Assembly (NCBI GenBank): GCA_965221985.1
Contig: OZ244928.1
Span: 2,604,001-2,668,000 of the forward strand
Origin: J054 sp965221985
Lineage (GTDB): Bacteria; Pseudomonadota; Gammaproteobacteria; Steroidobacterales; GCA-2729495
Direction of reading: 5' to 3'
Length of the DNA stretch: 64,000 bases
Of the stretch, positions 44,438-53,232 are shown in pieces. Under the pieces are notes generated by a model. The model worked only from the letters and a program-made list of their open reading frames with translations, did not search any database and was not told where the DNA came from. Within the stretch, counting starts at the first letter, position 1; every line of letters begins with the position of its first letter. The position numbers were made by a program, and so were the translations under genes.

Positions 44438-45721
44438 ATGAGCCCACGCGTAATCGACCTACTGGCTGTCGTGGCCCGGCCGCTGCTGTTTCTGATCTAT
44501 TGGCTATCCGGCTTCATGCCGCGCGACCCATGTTTGTGGGCCTTCGGCAGCTGGAGCGGCAGACGATACGCAGACAATGCTGCCGCTTTGTTCGAACATG
44601 TCAGCGCGCAAAGCAAGGGGCCAGTGCAAGCAGTTTGGATCACTCGGGAGCCGGCAATTCTCGATGATTTGCGTGCCGCGGGCTTTAAGGCCTATCTTGC
44701 ACACTCTCCGCAAGGGCTGTGGGCCTGCGCGCGCGCTGGCGTGTATTTGTACGACGGCTTGACCAAAGACGTCCAGCATTGGCTGTCACACGGTGCGCGG
44801 CGCGCCTTACTGCGGCATGGAGTGGGAATCAAGCGTATTGAGCGCGCCATCGACATGCCCAATCATCGGCTGTATCAGCTTTTCCGGGGAACGCTACTAC
44901 AAAGAATCGGTTGGTCCTGGTTGATTCCCTGGCATTTGGTTAGACCTGACTTCGCTATTGCAACCTCGCCTGCCCATGTCCGCCAAGGCTCGGAATGCTA
45001 TGGGGTTCCAGAAGAGCGTTTCGCCATCACCGGGTTCCCGCGCAACGACCAGTTGTTCTCATCTCCCAAGATAAGCTCCCCGGATGCTGACTTGGCATGG
45101 ATAGAGCAACAAAAAGCCGCGGGCCATGCTGTGTTCTTGTATATGCCAACGTTTCGTGACGATCAACGCCACTTCGACTTCGCCTGGCAGCAATTGAACG
45201 CGCTCAGCGACCGCCTAGGTATCCGTATACTTGCCAAACTTCACTACGTCGACGCAGAACGCGGATTCAGCCGTACCGACGGTAGCCTGGCAAATTTACA
45301 TCTAGCTGATGCGTATCGCGATGCGAATCGCCTTTATCCCAATGTCGATGGCCTAATCAGCGACTATTCAAGCGCAAGCTATGACTTCATGCTCACTGGC
45401 AAGCCCTTGGTATTTTATATTCCTGATCAAGATCAGTATCGAGCATTTTCACGAACACTTTACTACGACTTCGATCGGGTCAGCCCAGGGCCGAAAGCGC
45501 GTTCCTTAGCAGAGTTAGAGCAAAGTATTACGGCGATCACGACCCGGGGACTGGGTGAGTGGGAAGATCACTACGCTGAAGTTTTGGACCTATTTCACAC
45601 TCATCGCGACGGTCATGCCTGTGAACGGGTCTACCATGAGATCGCCAAGCGATTTTTGCCCAAACCCGTTTTTGAAAGCCTTCAGCAGGGCCATGGAGCA
45701 GCCAAGACATGCGAATACTAA
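44438..45721 (+). CDS. CDP-glycerol glycerophosphotransferase family protein
   Basis: A 427-residue GT-B transferase of the TagB/TagF family. The N-terminal part has a hydrophobic start (LLFLIYWLSGFMPR) that may bind the membrane. LRHGVGIKRIERAID replaces the usual HGxxxK loop, and the C-terminal half has MPTFRDD and GLISDYSSASYDFMLTGKPLVFYIPD, a hallmark of the family. Members add glycerol-phosphate or ribitol-phosphate units, or transfer sugars in capsules. It is followed by an epimerase and an IspD/TarI-like gene in an overlapping set. Confidence 0.85.
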   Translation: MSPRVIDLLAVVARPLLFLIYWLSGFMPRDPCLWAFGSWSGRRYADNAAALFEHVSAQSKGPVQAVWITREPAILDDLRAAGFKAYLAHSPQGLWACARAGVYLYDGLTKDVQHWLSHGARRALLRHGVGIKRIERAIDMPNHRLYQLFRGTLLQRIGWSWLIPWHLVRPDFAIATSPAHVRQGSECYGVPEERFAITGFPRNDQLFSSPKISSPDADLAWIEQQKAAGHAVFLYMPTFRDDQRHFDFAWQQLNALSDRLGIRILAKLHYVDAERGFSRTDGSLANLHLADAYRDANRLYPNVDGLISDYSSASYDFMLTGKPLVFYIPDQDQYRAFSRTLYYDFDRVSPGPKARSLAELEQSITAITTRGLGEWEDHYAEVLDLFHTHRDGHACERVYHEIAKRFLPKPVFESLQQGHGAAKTCEY

Positions 45722-46617
45722 TCACTGGTATCCGCGGCTTTATTGGCGCGCGCTTGGCGCGCGCGCTGGCAAACGCTGGGCACGATGTCGTGGGCATGGA
45801 CTTGCGCGGCCGAATAGAAGAGCGCGCCAGTGTTACGAACCTCGGCGACTGCCAGCGATTTTGCCGCGACGCAGAGATTGTGGTGCATTGTGCTGCAATA
45901 CATCAAGCGGAAAAAGTTAGGCATGATCCCGATGCAGTTGCCGCGGTCAATTTGGGTGGCACGCAGAACTTACTCAGTGCGGCTGCAGCAGCCGGGACAC
46001 GCCGGCTAATCTACTTATCCACGGCCAAGGTTTATGGGGAGCCTGAACGACTCCCATCGGCGGAGAATGACCAACTGCGCCCAGCAGGTCCTTACGCCAC
46101 TTCAAAGCTATCAGGCGAAAAACTGTGTCTTGAGGCGCATGCTAAACACGGCATAGAGCTTGCCATGGTTCGGCCCTTTTCGGTTTACGGCCCGGAGCAG
46201 GACCTAGATACGGGCTATGTCGGCATGTTGATGACCGCGTTGCAAAATGGCGCCGTCCCGGTATTGCCGGGCAAACCTGAATTTCAGCGCGATTTTGTAC
46301 ATATTGATGATGTCATTGGACTACTGATGCACTGCATAGAACAGCCTCTGCTTCAGCCGGAAACGGTTAATGCCGGTTACGGTCAATGTCATCGGCTGGA
46401 TCACTTGGTCAAAACTTTGTCGCAGGTTGCGGGCCAGGCCATTGACGTGGAATTCTCTTCACCTTCACCGAATACAATACGAAATTCATGCGCGGATACC
46501 TCCCGCGCTCAACAGCTGTTTGGATATCAGCCCACAATCGAACTGAGCGAAGGACTTAGTGAAACACTGGATTGGTTTATTGGCGTTCCCGATACACGCG
46601 GAAGTATTGCATCATGA
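45709..46617 (+). CDS. NAD-dependent sugar epimerase/dehydratase
   Basis: A 302-residue extended SDR with the cofactor motif ITGIRGFIGARLARAL at residues 5-20 and a GMDLRG acidic turn. The catalytic Tyr-Lys lie in GPYATSKLSGEK, preceded by the STAKVYG serine block. It belongs to the UDP-glucose 4-epimerase/dehydratase superfamily with no assigned substrate. It overlaps the CDP-glycerol-type gene by 13 bases and is overlapped by the IspD/TarI-like gene (ATGA), so the three are one operon. Confidence 0.85.
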   Translation: MRILITGIRGFIGARLARALANAGHDVVGMDLRGRIEERASVTNLGDCQRFCRDAEIVVHCAAIHQAEKVRHDPDAVAAVNLGGTQNLLSAAAAAGTRRLIYLSTAKVYGEPERLPSAENDQLRPAGPYATSKLSGEKLCLEAHAKHGIELAMVRPFSVYGPEQDLDTGYVGMLMTALQNGAVPVLPGKPEFQRDFVHIDDVIGLLMHCIEQPLLQPETVNAGYGQCHRLDHLVKTLSQVAGQAIDVEFSSPSPNTIRNSCADTSRAQQLFGYQPTIELSEGLSETLDWFIGVPDTRGSIAS

Positions 46618-47330
46618 ATGGCGCTCTGATCTTGGCCGCGGGCAAAGGCTCACGATTCGGCAGTGACGGTCCGCCGAAACAATTTCTAACAATCCGCGGT
46701 AAATCAGTCTTACTGCGTGCTATCGAACCCTACCTAGCAGACGATATCGCCAGCAAAATCGTTGTCGTCGTATCCGAAGACGGTCTCGATCAAGCGACCA
46801 GCATTCTCGAAGCGCAGGGCATTGGCTCACGCGTCGACCTTTGCCTGGGCGGTGTCAAACGGCAAGACTCCATCCGCGCTGGGGTCGATATGCTGCAAAG
46901 CCGGGGCCTGACGAGTACCGAAGACGTGATTATTTTGCACAATGCCGCATCTCCGAATACTGACCGGGACACGATACGCAGATGCTTAAAGGCGGTTAAC
47001 AAGACGGAAGTAGCACAAGCTTGTCAGCCGGAAATGCGCACACTGTTTCAACACGACGGCGCTTATGCCCAGAAAATAATTGCCCGCGAAACAACGGTCT
47101 GCTCAGTAGACCCCACCGTTTATCCTGCTGGCGCCCTGCTAGACGTCTTAAATGCATTGGAGAGCGGCGATTACCCCGCGGAAACTACGACGGATATCGC
47201 CATGGAACTAGGTTATCGCGTCGCTTTGGTCGAATCGCCGGCCGGTAATCTTAAACTGACAGGTCCCTGGGATTTGGCCATGCTGACCGCTGCCATACGA
47301 TCTACAGAGTCTGAAGAGGACGCAGCATGA
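46614..47330 (+). CDS. IspD/TarI-like cytidylyltransferase
   Basis: A 238-residue nucleotidyltransferase. The ATG at 46614 overlaps the epimerase stop (ATGA) and gives MNGALILAAGKGSRFGSDGPPKQFL, the nucleotide-binding loop. VDLCLGGVKRQDSIRAGVDML and ETTTDIAMELGY...NLKLTGPWDLAML match IspD and TarI. The HDAARP motif reads HNAASP, and the TPQ motif reads DPT, so it is divergent. Its place beside a TagF-like gene argues for a TarI-type activator of a polyol phosphate rather than isoprenoid synthesis. I cannot exclude a different CTP-dependent substrate. Confidence 0.78.
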   Translation: MNGALILAAGKGSRFGSDGPPKQFLTIRGKSVLLRAIEPYLADDIASKIVVVVSEDGLDQATSILEAQGIGSRVDLCLGGVKRQDSIRAGVDMLQSRGLTSTEDVIILHNAASPNTDRDTIRRCLKAVNKTEVAQACQPEMRTLFQHDGAYAQKIIARETTVCSVDPTVYPAGALLDVLNALESGDYPAETTTDIAMELGYRVALVESPAGNLKLTGPWDLAMLTAAIRSTESEEDAA

Positions 47331-47434
47331 AGAAGTTTCGCTTGCTTGAACAAAGATGTTCTAAGCGGCTTCGCATCACCTGCTATGCCGGTTTAGTCGA
47401 TACTTCAGACAGCTACTACGGTGTGTATTTATGA
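47327..47434 (+). CDS. 35-residue ORF bridging IspD/TarI-like and fusion genes
   Basis: A tiny ORF (MKKFRLLEQRCSKRLRIT... ending SYYGVYL) whose start overlaps the previous stop and whose stop overlaps the next start, each as ATGA. It fills an otherwise empty 100-base gap. It has a basic N terminus and a tyrosine-rich tail but no known family. The tight junctions are suggestive, but such a short frame could be open by chance. Confidence 0.3.
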   Translation: MKKFRLLEQRCSKRLRITCYAGLVDTSDSYYGVYL

Positions 47435-49374
47435 GCACCCCACAGAAAGCCAGAAAAGCCGAGCCGACAATCAGCATCGGTATGCCCGTATTCAACGGTG
47501 CTAATTTTGTCGCGGCCGCCCTAGATTCGATTCTGGCTCAGGACTTCCGCGACTTTGAATTGATCATCGTGGATAACGCCTCGACGGATGAGACGGCAGA
47601 CATTTGCCAAGCCTATGCGAATCGGGACTCCCGGATTATCTATCATCGGAATAGGGAAAATATCGGTGCGGCGCCAAATTTCAATCGCTGCTTGGAACTG
47701 GCAACCGCCGAGTACTTCAAATGGGCTGCGCATGACGATCTGCTGGCCCCAAACTATCTAAGCCGTTGCTTAGAGGCGCTGCAACGAGATCCAGATGCAG
47801 TACTTTGTCATAGCCTCGTCAACATCATCGACAGCAAAGATAGGCTTATCGGTACCTACGACAGTGCGTTGGTCGGCGCGGATTCATCGCTTGCCAGCGA
47901 GCGCTTTGCCGCCCTTACACTAAACCGCCATCTCTGCACGGAAATGTTCGCATTGATGCGCACAAAACTAGTGAGAAAGAGCAAAATGCATGGCGCCTAC
48001 TACGGCGGTGACCGCGCAATGCTCGCCGAACTCGCTTTGATCGGAAAGTTCTTGCAAATCCATGAGCCACTATTTCTCAATCGTGAGCACCCCAAACGCT
48101 TCGTGCGAGCAGTTTCAGCTCCAAATTGGCAGCAATGGCATGCCGGTGGCAATGGCGGTGCAATGAATATGCCCACCTGGCGACTATATAAAGACTATCG
48201 TGCGGCGATCGCTCGACATGTACACGGCTTGGATGAGGAATCCCGCTGCGAGGGAGTTTTACGGCGTTGGTGGCTGGTAGATTTTAACCTCGGGCGCGTG
48301 GTGGTGGATGGTATTGGCCGGTTTGTACCTGGTATTCACGCGCTGGTACGCAAGGCAAAACTGCGGATCTACGGCGAACTGCCGCAGGTTCGCGAGCACC
48401 GTCAAGGCGAATGGTCTACACCCGGTGTCGCCCGGCAAAAAGTCATCTACATCGGCGGGTGGGGACGCAGCGGCAGTAGTCTTCTAGCCAATATCCTGGG
48501 ATCCAGCCCGAAAACCGCATCAGTCGGCGAAGTACGTTACCTGTGGGACCGTGGCATTGTCGAAAACAAGCGATGCGGATGCGGAGAGGACTTCGGGGAT
48601 TGCGGCTTCTGGCAGCAGGTTCTTACACGCGTAGGCATTGAACCGCGTCCCTCGGTGGCAAAAAGATATACGGAGCTCATCGGCAGTGGGGCCACGCTAG
48701 ATCAACTCATCGCGATGCTAACGGGAGGCGGCAATCGCTATCGCAAAGATCGGCACCAAGAGGTCACAAAATTGGACGGCATCTATCAGGCTGCTGGGGA
48801 AATTGCGGGGGTCAACATTATCGTCGATGCCTCAAAGACCCCACCTTATGCGCTGAACTTGCTGACCAACAAGAACATAGACTTATACTTTATACACTTG
48901 ATACGAGACCCTAGAGCCGTGGCTTTTTCATGGGCCCGAAAGCGTGCCACGCGCGAAATGGACAATGAGCTTCTGCCGCAGTACTCGAGTCTAAAGAGTG
49001 GTATTTATTGGGCGGGCTTCAATGTCTTGGGCATGTTATTCCGTTGGCGAAAACGCGCGAACTATTTGCAAGTAAGGTACGAGGATTTTTGTGAAGATCC
49101 GCGCGGTACGACTGATCAAATTTTTGCGCACTGCGGCGAGTATGATACGCAAATACGCTGGCATGGAAATCGCGAGCTTGAAGTGAGCGCGCAGCACTCC
49201 ATTAGCGGCAATCCAAGTCGGTTCAACATTGGCAAAGTGGCCATAAAGCCGGATAGTGCTTGGCAAGAGCAAATGGCAACGCGGGAACGTAGAACGGTAA
49301 CGGCTATTTGTGCCAGCTTGTTTCCCTGGTTTGGATATAAGATTCGGCCGCAAAATCAGCCTCGGGGCAACTGA
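47431..49374 (+). CDS. GT2 glycosyltransferase-sulfotransferase fusion
   Basis: A 647-residue two-domain protein. Residues 10 to about 240 are a GT-A family 2 glycosyltransferase (SIGMPVFNGANFVAAALDSILAQD, ELIIVDNASTDET, AAHDDLLAPNYLSRC with the DXD-like AHDD). After a linker, residues from about 336 form a sulfotransferase: the P-loop-like PAPS motif IYIGGWGRSGSSLLANILGSSP (about 339-360) and the second motif LYFIHLIRDPRAVAFSWARK. It may transfer a sugar and then sulfate the same unit. It ends 2 bases before the stop of the convergent hypothetical gene. Which sugar is sulfated is not known. Confidence 0.85.
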   Translation: MSTPQKARKAEPTISIGMPVFNGANFVAAALDSILAQDFRDFELIIVDNASTDETADICQAYANRDSRIIYHRNRENIGAAPNFNRCLELATAEYFKWAAHDDLLAPNYLSRCLEALQRDPDAVLCHSLVNIIDSKDRLIGTYDSALVGADSSLASERFAALTLNRHLCTEMFALMRTKLVRKSKMHGAYYGGDRAMLAELALIGKFLQIHEPLFLNREHPKRFVRAVSAPNWQQWHAGGNGGAMNMPTWRLYKDYRAAIARHVHGLDEESRCEGVLRRWWLVDFNLGRVVVDGIGRFVPGIHALVRKAKLRIYGELPQVREHRQGEWSTPGVARQKVIYIGGWGRSGSSLLANILGSSPKTASVGEVRYLWDRGIVENKRCGCGEDFGDCGFWQQVLTRVGIEPRPSVAKRYTELIGSGATLDQLIAMLTGGGNRYRKDRHQEVTKLDGIYQAAGEIAGVNIIVDASKTPPYALNLLTNKNIDLYFIHLIRDPRAVAFSWARKRATREMDNELLPQYSSLKSGIYWAGFNVLGMLFRWRKRANYLQVRYEDFCEDPRGTTDQIFAHCGEYDTQIRWHGNRELEVSAQHSISGNPSRFNIGKVAIKPDSAWQEQMATRERRTVTAICASLFPWFGYKIRPQNQPRGN

Positions 49375-49375
49375 A

Positions 49376-49828
49376 TTAGCTTGCGCGCCGATCATCTAGG
49401 TCCCGCCGTTCACCCTTCAAACCGCGCTCATATTGGCCTAACAAGCCATAGGACATACGCCGGTCATCAGCCGCCCGCCTATCTTGGTATTTCATATACC
49501 GGCAGTGACAAACCTCAACATCACAGCCGGCCAATGGTAATGGAGGTGCGGATGTACTTAGGTAACGCGTCTCCCGCTGCTCCCGGGCTGATCGACAAGC
49601 CTTGGAACCGGGGCGGACTTCCACAGCTTGGAACTCGCGTGTCCCCGCAGCATCGCTGGTCACGCAGAACTCACTCTGATTGATTTGCCTTGCCTGCTCC
49701 TTTTCGCCGAACGGCGCATGGCCCCGTTGGTAGGCTCTGAAAAGCCAAGCACCGCCAATCAGTGCCAGTAGGACGACCAGAGTTGTCATAATCTTTTTCC
49801 CCAGCAATTTAGACTTCAGAAATAACAT
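49376..49828 (-). CDS. conserved hypothetical membrane-anchored protein
   Basis: Up to 150 residues. A membrane anchor (about 14-30; MTTLVVLLALIGGAWLFRAY) leads to a domain with SEFCVTSDAAGTREFQAVEVRPGSKACRSA and LPLAGCDVEVCHCRYMKYQDRRAADDRR. Five cysteines and a terminal Asp/Arg-rich tail (YGLLGQYERGLKGERRDLDDRR) stand out. I do not recognise a named family. ATG 49789 with GGGGA upstream is an alternative start. It is convergent with the GT2-sulfotransferase gene. Confidence 0.6.
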   Translation of the reverse strand: MLFLKSKLLGKKIMTTLVVLLALIGGAWLFRAYQRGHAPFGEKEQARQINQSEFCVTSDAAGTREFQAVEVRPGSKACRSAREQRETRYLSTSAPPLPLAGCDVEVCHCRYMKYQDRRAADDRRMSYGLLGQYERGLKGERRDLDDRRAS

Positions 49829-50002
49829 GAAGCTTGTCCAGCCGCATCGAACTGGCTCGCATTTGTAACGACGCCTGAAACTAAATACTGTTTCGTGGTC
49901 CTAATATCTTGTCGCCATTTTGCATAAGGCAAAAACAACCTAGATGCAGACCTGCGTCACCTTTTTCCCACCGTAATTGAAGGTATTGTCGCGGCTTTCC
50001 CA

Positions 50003-51103
50003 GTGAGCCTAATTCAAGTGATCAGCCTCTTCGCATCCGCAATCCTCCTTTATACCGACATGCAATCTTCCTTCGATGAATGGGGGGAGCGCGCGGCACG
50101 CGAACCTCAAGTCGCTGAATTCTTTCGAGATCATTATCATCGTGCTCAGGTATATAGCCCTTACGCAGACCGTATCTTGTCCGTGTTCGCCGCAGAGCAT
50201 GGATACGAATATGAAGCCGCATTTGGCATCAAGGAGTCCTGGGCTCAGTGGCCAGAACTGCAGGCTTACATCTTGCGGGATGCACAGGGTAACCGGCTCT
50301 ATATGGACTTTGCCTGCAATGGCACACGCTGTAGCCAATGGGCCGATGATATTGGAGATCCCCGAGTACGGGCTATCAAGCTAGAAAGAATCCGGGATTC
50401 GGTAAACAAGGGTTATAAGGGTTTGTGGCTAGACAACGTCGATTTCGTTAAACCCAACGGCAGCTTCCCAACAGCAAATTCTCGGGGTGACTTCGTCAGA
50501 CCCATAGATCCCCGCACCAAGCAGCCCATGACCAACGCGAACTGGAATCGCTATTACGCCGAATGGTTGGAGCTTATCAGGAAAGAGTTTCCCGATATCG
50601 AGATAGTGCACAACAGTATTTGGTATGCGAGTTGGGATAGCTATGTGGAACGCCAACACCTGGCGGCCGACTACATCAATATGGAACGTGGGTTTCTTGA
50701 CTACAACCGCAAGCCCGGTAACGGCAGCTTCGGCTTCGATACTTTTATGGCCTATATCGATCGGGTGCACTCCCTGGGACGAAAAATCATCTTCGACACG
50801 AAGGGACCGCAAGGAACCGGGAACCCGATTACGGAACAAGAGTTTGACTTTGCGCTGGCAACATATTCGTTAAGTAGGGAGCCTGGCGATATGCTGGGAA
50901 TTGACGATCCACAGCGAATCGCACCGGACAGCTGGTCGCCGAAACTTGATCGGGACCTGGGCGAACCCTTGGGCCCATTCTTTAAAGAAGGGGAAATTTA
51001 CCGACGCCAATATCAATGTGCGTCGGTCGTAGTCGATCCCGCGGCCTGGACTAGCAGGATCGACAGTTGTCCGAATCCGCCAACCGAACTAGTTCTACGC
51101 TAA
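50003..51103 (+). CDS. putative glycoside hydrolase (GHL15-like), copy 2
   Basis: A 366-residue protein with a GTG start and a short hydrophobic N terminus (VISLFASAILLYT). The body parallels the protein at 33199-34440: CNGTRCSQWADDIGDPR, GYKGLWLDNVDF, RPIDPRTKQPMT, WNRYYAEWLELI, IEIVHNSIWYASW, INMERG and IDRVHSLGRKIIFDT. Candidate catalytic acids lie in LWLDNVD and NMERG. The N-terminal WGERAAREPQVAEFFRDHYHRAQVYSPY segment also matches. It lacks the last barrel-associated tail of copy 1. Substrate unknown; a role on the neighbouring exopolysaccharide is inferred. Confidence 0.65.
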   Translation: MSLIQVISLFASAILLYTDMQSSFDEWGERAAREPQVAEFFRDHYHRAQVYSPYADRILSVFAAEHGYEYEAAFGIKESWAQWPELQAYILRDAQGNRLYMDFACNGTRCSQWADDIGDPRVRAIKLERIRDSVNKGYKGLWLDNVDFVKPNGSFPTANSRGDFVRPIDPRTKQPMTNANWNRYYAEWLELIRKEFPDIEIVHNSIWYASWDSYVERQHLAADYINMERGFLDYNRKPGNGSFGFDTFMAYIDRVHSLGRKIIFDTKGPQGTGNPITEQEFDFALATYSLSREPGDMLGIDDPQRIAPDSWSPKLDRDLGEPLGPFFKEGEIYRRQYQCASVVVDPAAWTSRIDSCPNPPTELVLR

Positions 51104-51184
51104 ATCAGCGCCGGTTCATGATTCGCCTGCCCTAGCTGACAACAGGGCTCAATCATTAGTTAGCCGCGAGGACCAGGACCATGG

Positions 51185-51211
51185 CTTCCATGGCCTAATT
51201 GGCCATGGAAG
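51185..51211. terminator. hairpin between convergent genes
   Basis: CTTCCATGGCC and GGCCATGGAAG form an 11-bp perfect stem with a 5-base loop, just 3 bases from the stop of the LLM gene. There is no T tract on either side, but its position between two convergent genes suits a bidirectional terminator. Confidence 0.5.
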
Positions 51212-51214
51212 AAA

Positions 51215-52255
51215 TTATGCCGATCTCTTCCGGTATGCCGGAATCACGCGCTCGCCAATCAATCGAATCGCATCCGCCGGATTATCGTGGATACCCAAGG
51301 TGATATGCGTCAATCCCGCTTCGGCAAACCTTCTGAGTTGCTCCACGGTCTTATCAATCTCATCGGCGGAGCCAGTGAGGGTCAGATGTTCGACCATTTT
51401 TTCAATAAGTGCTTCGGGAATATTATCGAATCCACCACCACTTTTATAGAAAGATTCACGACCGTGAAAGGGCTTATAGAAGCTTTGGATATTGGCCCTG
51501 ACAAATTCCACTTCATCGTCATTCAAGAAGGGTTTGAGGTACATGGGCTTGAGCATACCCCGCAAAATTAACCGGCTGCGCGCTTCCAGCCGAGCTTCCC
51601 GTGGATCATCTTTTACGTGAAAGGCCCAAAAATTGTTGATTTCGAACTCTTCCGATGAGCGATTTCGGTTTCGCAGAGATTTATCGAGTTTCCGCAAAAC
51701 GCCGGGCAAAAGTTCAAGTGGCATATCGCTCATGTGCACACCGTCCGCTTGCCGTGTGGACATGCGTAGCATTTGATCCGCATTAGCTCCCGCCAATACT
51801 CTGGGAGGCGGATCAACGGCCCATGCGGTTTTGTAATTCCACACTGGGTAGAGTTCACCGTCATATTTGAGTGCTCTGCGTGCATGCGTTTGCTTCAATA
51901 TATCGATGCACTCCCTGACGGCCCGTACCCTGCGGGACAGATCGAGGCGGGTGTTGGCAAGAATCGCACCACCGCCCCCCACGATAATTGATGCTCGACC
52001 CTTGGTCATTTCGTTCAGTGTCTGCAACGCAGTCGACAGCTTCACGGGATGGATCTCGAAGGGCGATATCGCCATAACACCAAGGCGAACTTTGGAAGTG
52101 TGTTGCGCAACGCGCGAGTAAAGCATGAATAAGTCACGCGCCTGCGGATCATTAGTGACCCACAGGGTACCGATATCATAGTTGTCAGCTAGCACGGCAA
52201 GTTGTACGAGTTGATCGGCGGAGACTTCCGGTTCTAGGGCAATGTCAAACTGCAT
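51215..52255 (-). CDS. LLM-class flavin-dependent oxidoreductase
   Basis: A 346-residue TIM-barrel of the luciferase-like monooxygenase superfamily, which uses FMN or F420. MQFDIALEPEVSADQLVQLAVLADNYDIGTLWV opens with the typical strand, VRLGVMAISPFEIHPVKLSTALQTLNEMTKGRASIIVGGG is the core, and a helical cap follows (LARSRLILRG, YKPFHGRESF). EIDKTVEQLRRFAEAGLTHITLGIHDNPADAIRLIGERVIP closes the barrel. The substrate is unknown. It is a single gene running left toward the hydrolase gene. Confidence 0.85.
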   Translation of the reverse strand: MQFDIALEPEVSADQLVQLAVLADNYDIGTLWVTNDPQARDLFMLYSRVAQHTSKVRLGVMAISPFEIHPVKLSTALQTLNEMTKGRASIIVGGGGAILANTRLDLSRRVRAVRECIDILKQTHARRALKYDGELYPVWNYKTAWAVDPPPRVLAGANADQMLRMSTRQADGVHMSDMPLELLPGVLRKLDKSLRNRNRSSEEFEINNFWAFHVKDDPREARLEARSRLILRGMLKPMYLKPFLNDDEVEFVRANIQSFYKPFHGRESFYKSGGGFDNIPEALIEKMVEHLTLTGSADEIDKTVEQLRRFAEAGLTHITLGIHDNPADAIRLIGERVIPAYRKRSA

Positions 52256-52361
52256 TTTTGTACCAGCCTGTGATTGGGCCTGGATTCCGTGATTCTTAGC
52301 CAGACTAGCTCATTTTCTTGATAGTCTGGCGACCAGCCGGCATGCCAGGCCATACGTGACG

Positions 52362-52438
52362 TGGCGCCCCGACCACGATTCGAACGTGGGACCTTTCGCT
52401 TAGGAGGCGAACGCTCTATCCAGCTGAGCTACCGGGGC
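52362..52438 (-). tRNA. tRNA-Arg (anticodon CCT)
   Basis: A 77-base cloverleaf with encoded CCA: GCCCCGGTAGCTCAGCTGG at the 5' side, anticodon stem TTCGC/GCGAA with loop CTCCTAA, T arm GTTCGAATC. The acceptor GCCCCGG pairs with TCGGGGC (one G-T pair). Confidence 0.96.
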
Positions 52439-52709
52439 TTAACAGAATTGTATGCCAGATCGCGGAACTATCCTCAAACCAGGAAATTGACGATCGCCGG
52501 GAAGCAGCTTATCCGCGCAAATGGCGTCAATTTTCCCGGTTAGCCGGCAAAAGATCGATCAAAACAGCCCCAAAGTGTGCCAACGCTGATGATTCAGGAA
52601 AGGTCGGCCAGAAAGCTAGCTAACATGGCGACCAAACTAAGCCGCAGCGAAATTCAAACTACCGACGAACTAGTACGCAAAGACCAGCAAATGCAGCGCG
52701 CTTAAGTGT

Positions 52710-53087
52710 CTAGTTACCCTGCTCCGCCTGCTGTGCGTACGACTGCCAGCAGGCATACAAGACATCTTGGTCAATGGCATCTGCAACGTCCGTGGGGCCG
52801 CTATCTGAAATGCAGTTGGCAACCCAATCAATCGCATCGGCATCTTGACCGTAGCGTGCGACGATCTCTTGATGCTGTACCCGGGCCCGGCGGGCATCTT
52901 CGCGGATTTCGATACGCAGTTCCTCTTTGCTTCCACCGGTGGGCAACTCACGTGCCGGCGGTGCGGAGGAACCTGGACTTGCCCCACCAGGCCGCGTTGA
53001 TAAACCGCCCGGGCCCCTCGGGCTCAATAGGAACCAGAACAGCAGCAATAGCAACAATATGCCAGCGGCTTTAATTAGCTTACGCAT
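52710..53087 (-). CDS. hypothetical single-span membrane protein
   Basis: A 125-residue protein with an N-terminal membrane anchor (LIKAAGILLLLLLFWFLL), a Pro/Gly-rich linker (about 25-50) and a charged soluble domain with two cysteines (VANCISDSG, YACWQSYAQ). I recognise no family. Its charge pattern and hydrophobic anchor indicate a real protein exposed to the periplasm. It lies between tRNA-Arg and the YjbQ-type gene. Confidence 0.6.
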   Translation of the reverse strand: MRKLIKAAGILLLLLLFWFLLSPRGPGGLSTRPGGASPGSSAPPARELPTGGSKEELRIEIREDARRARVQHQEIVARYGQDADAIDWVANCISDSGPTDVADAIDQDVLYACWQSYAQQAEQGN

Positions 53088-53232
53088 GGCAACAGCTTAG
53101 CAGCCTGGCGAGCCGAAGCCGGGAAGTAGATCCCAGCTTGGCTAAGCCAGAGCTATTGCCAATGAGATCTAGTTGCCCTTGCCAAGGGATACTACGTCGC
53201 GTACCAGCCGGATCCGCCTACGGCCATTGCGC

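Noticed and set aside
44364..44441. 25-codon frame overlapping the CDP-glycerol-type start as ATGA
   Set aside because: Too short to separate from chance and without a ribosome site.
52625..52705. 26-residue ORF (MATKLSRSEIQTT...) downstream of tRNA-Arg
   Set aside because: Short, no neighbours in an operon, no supporting evidence.
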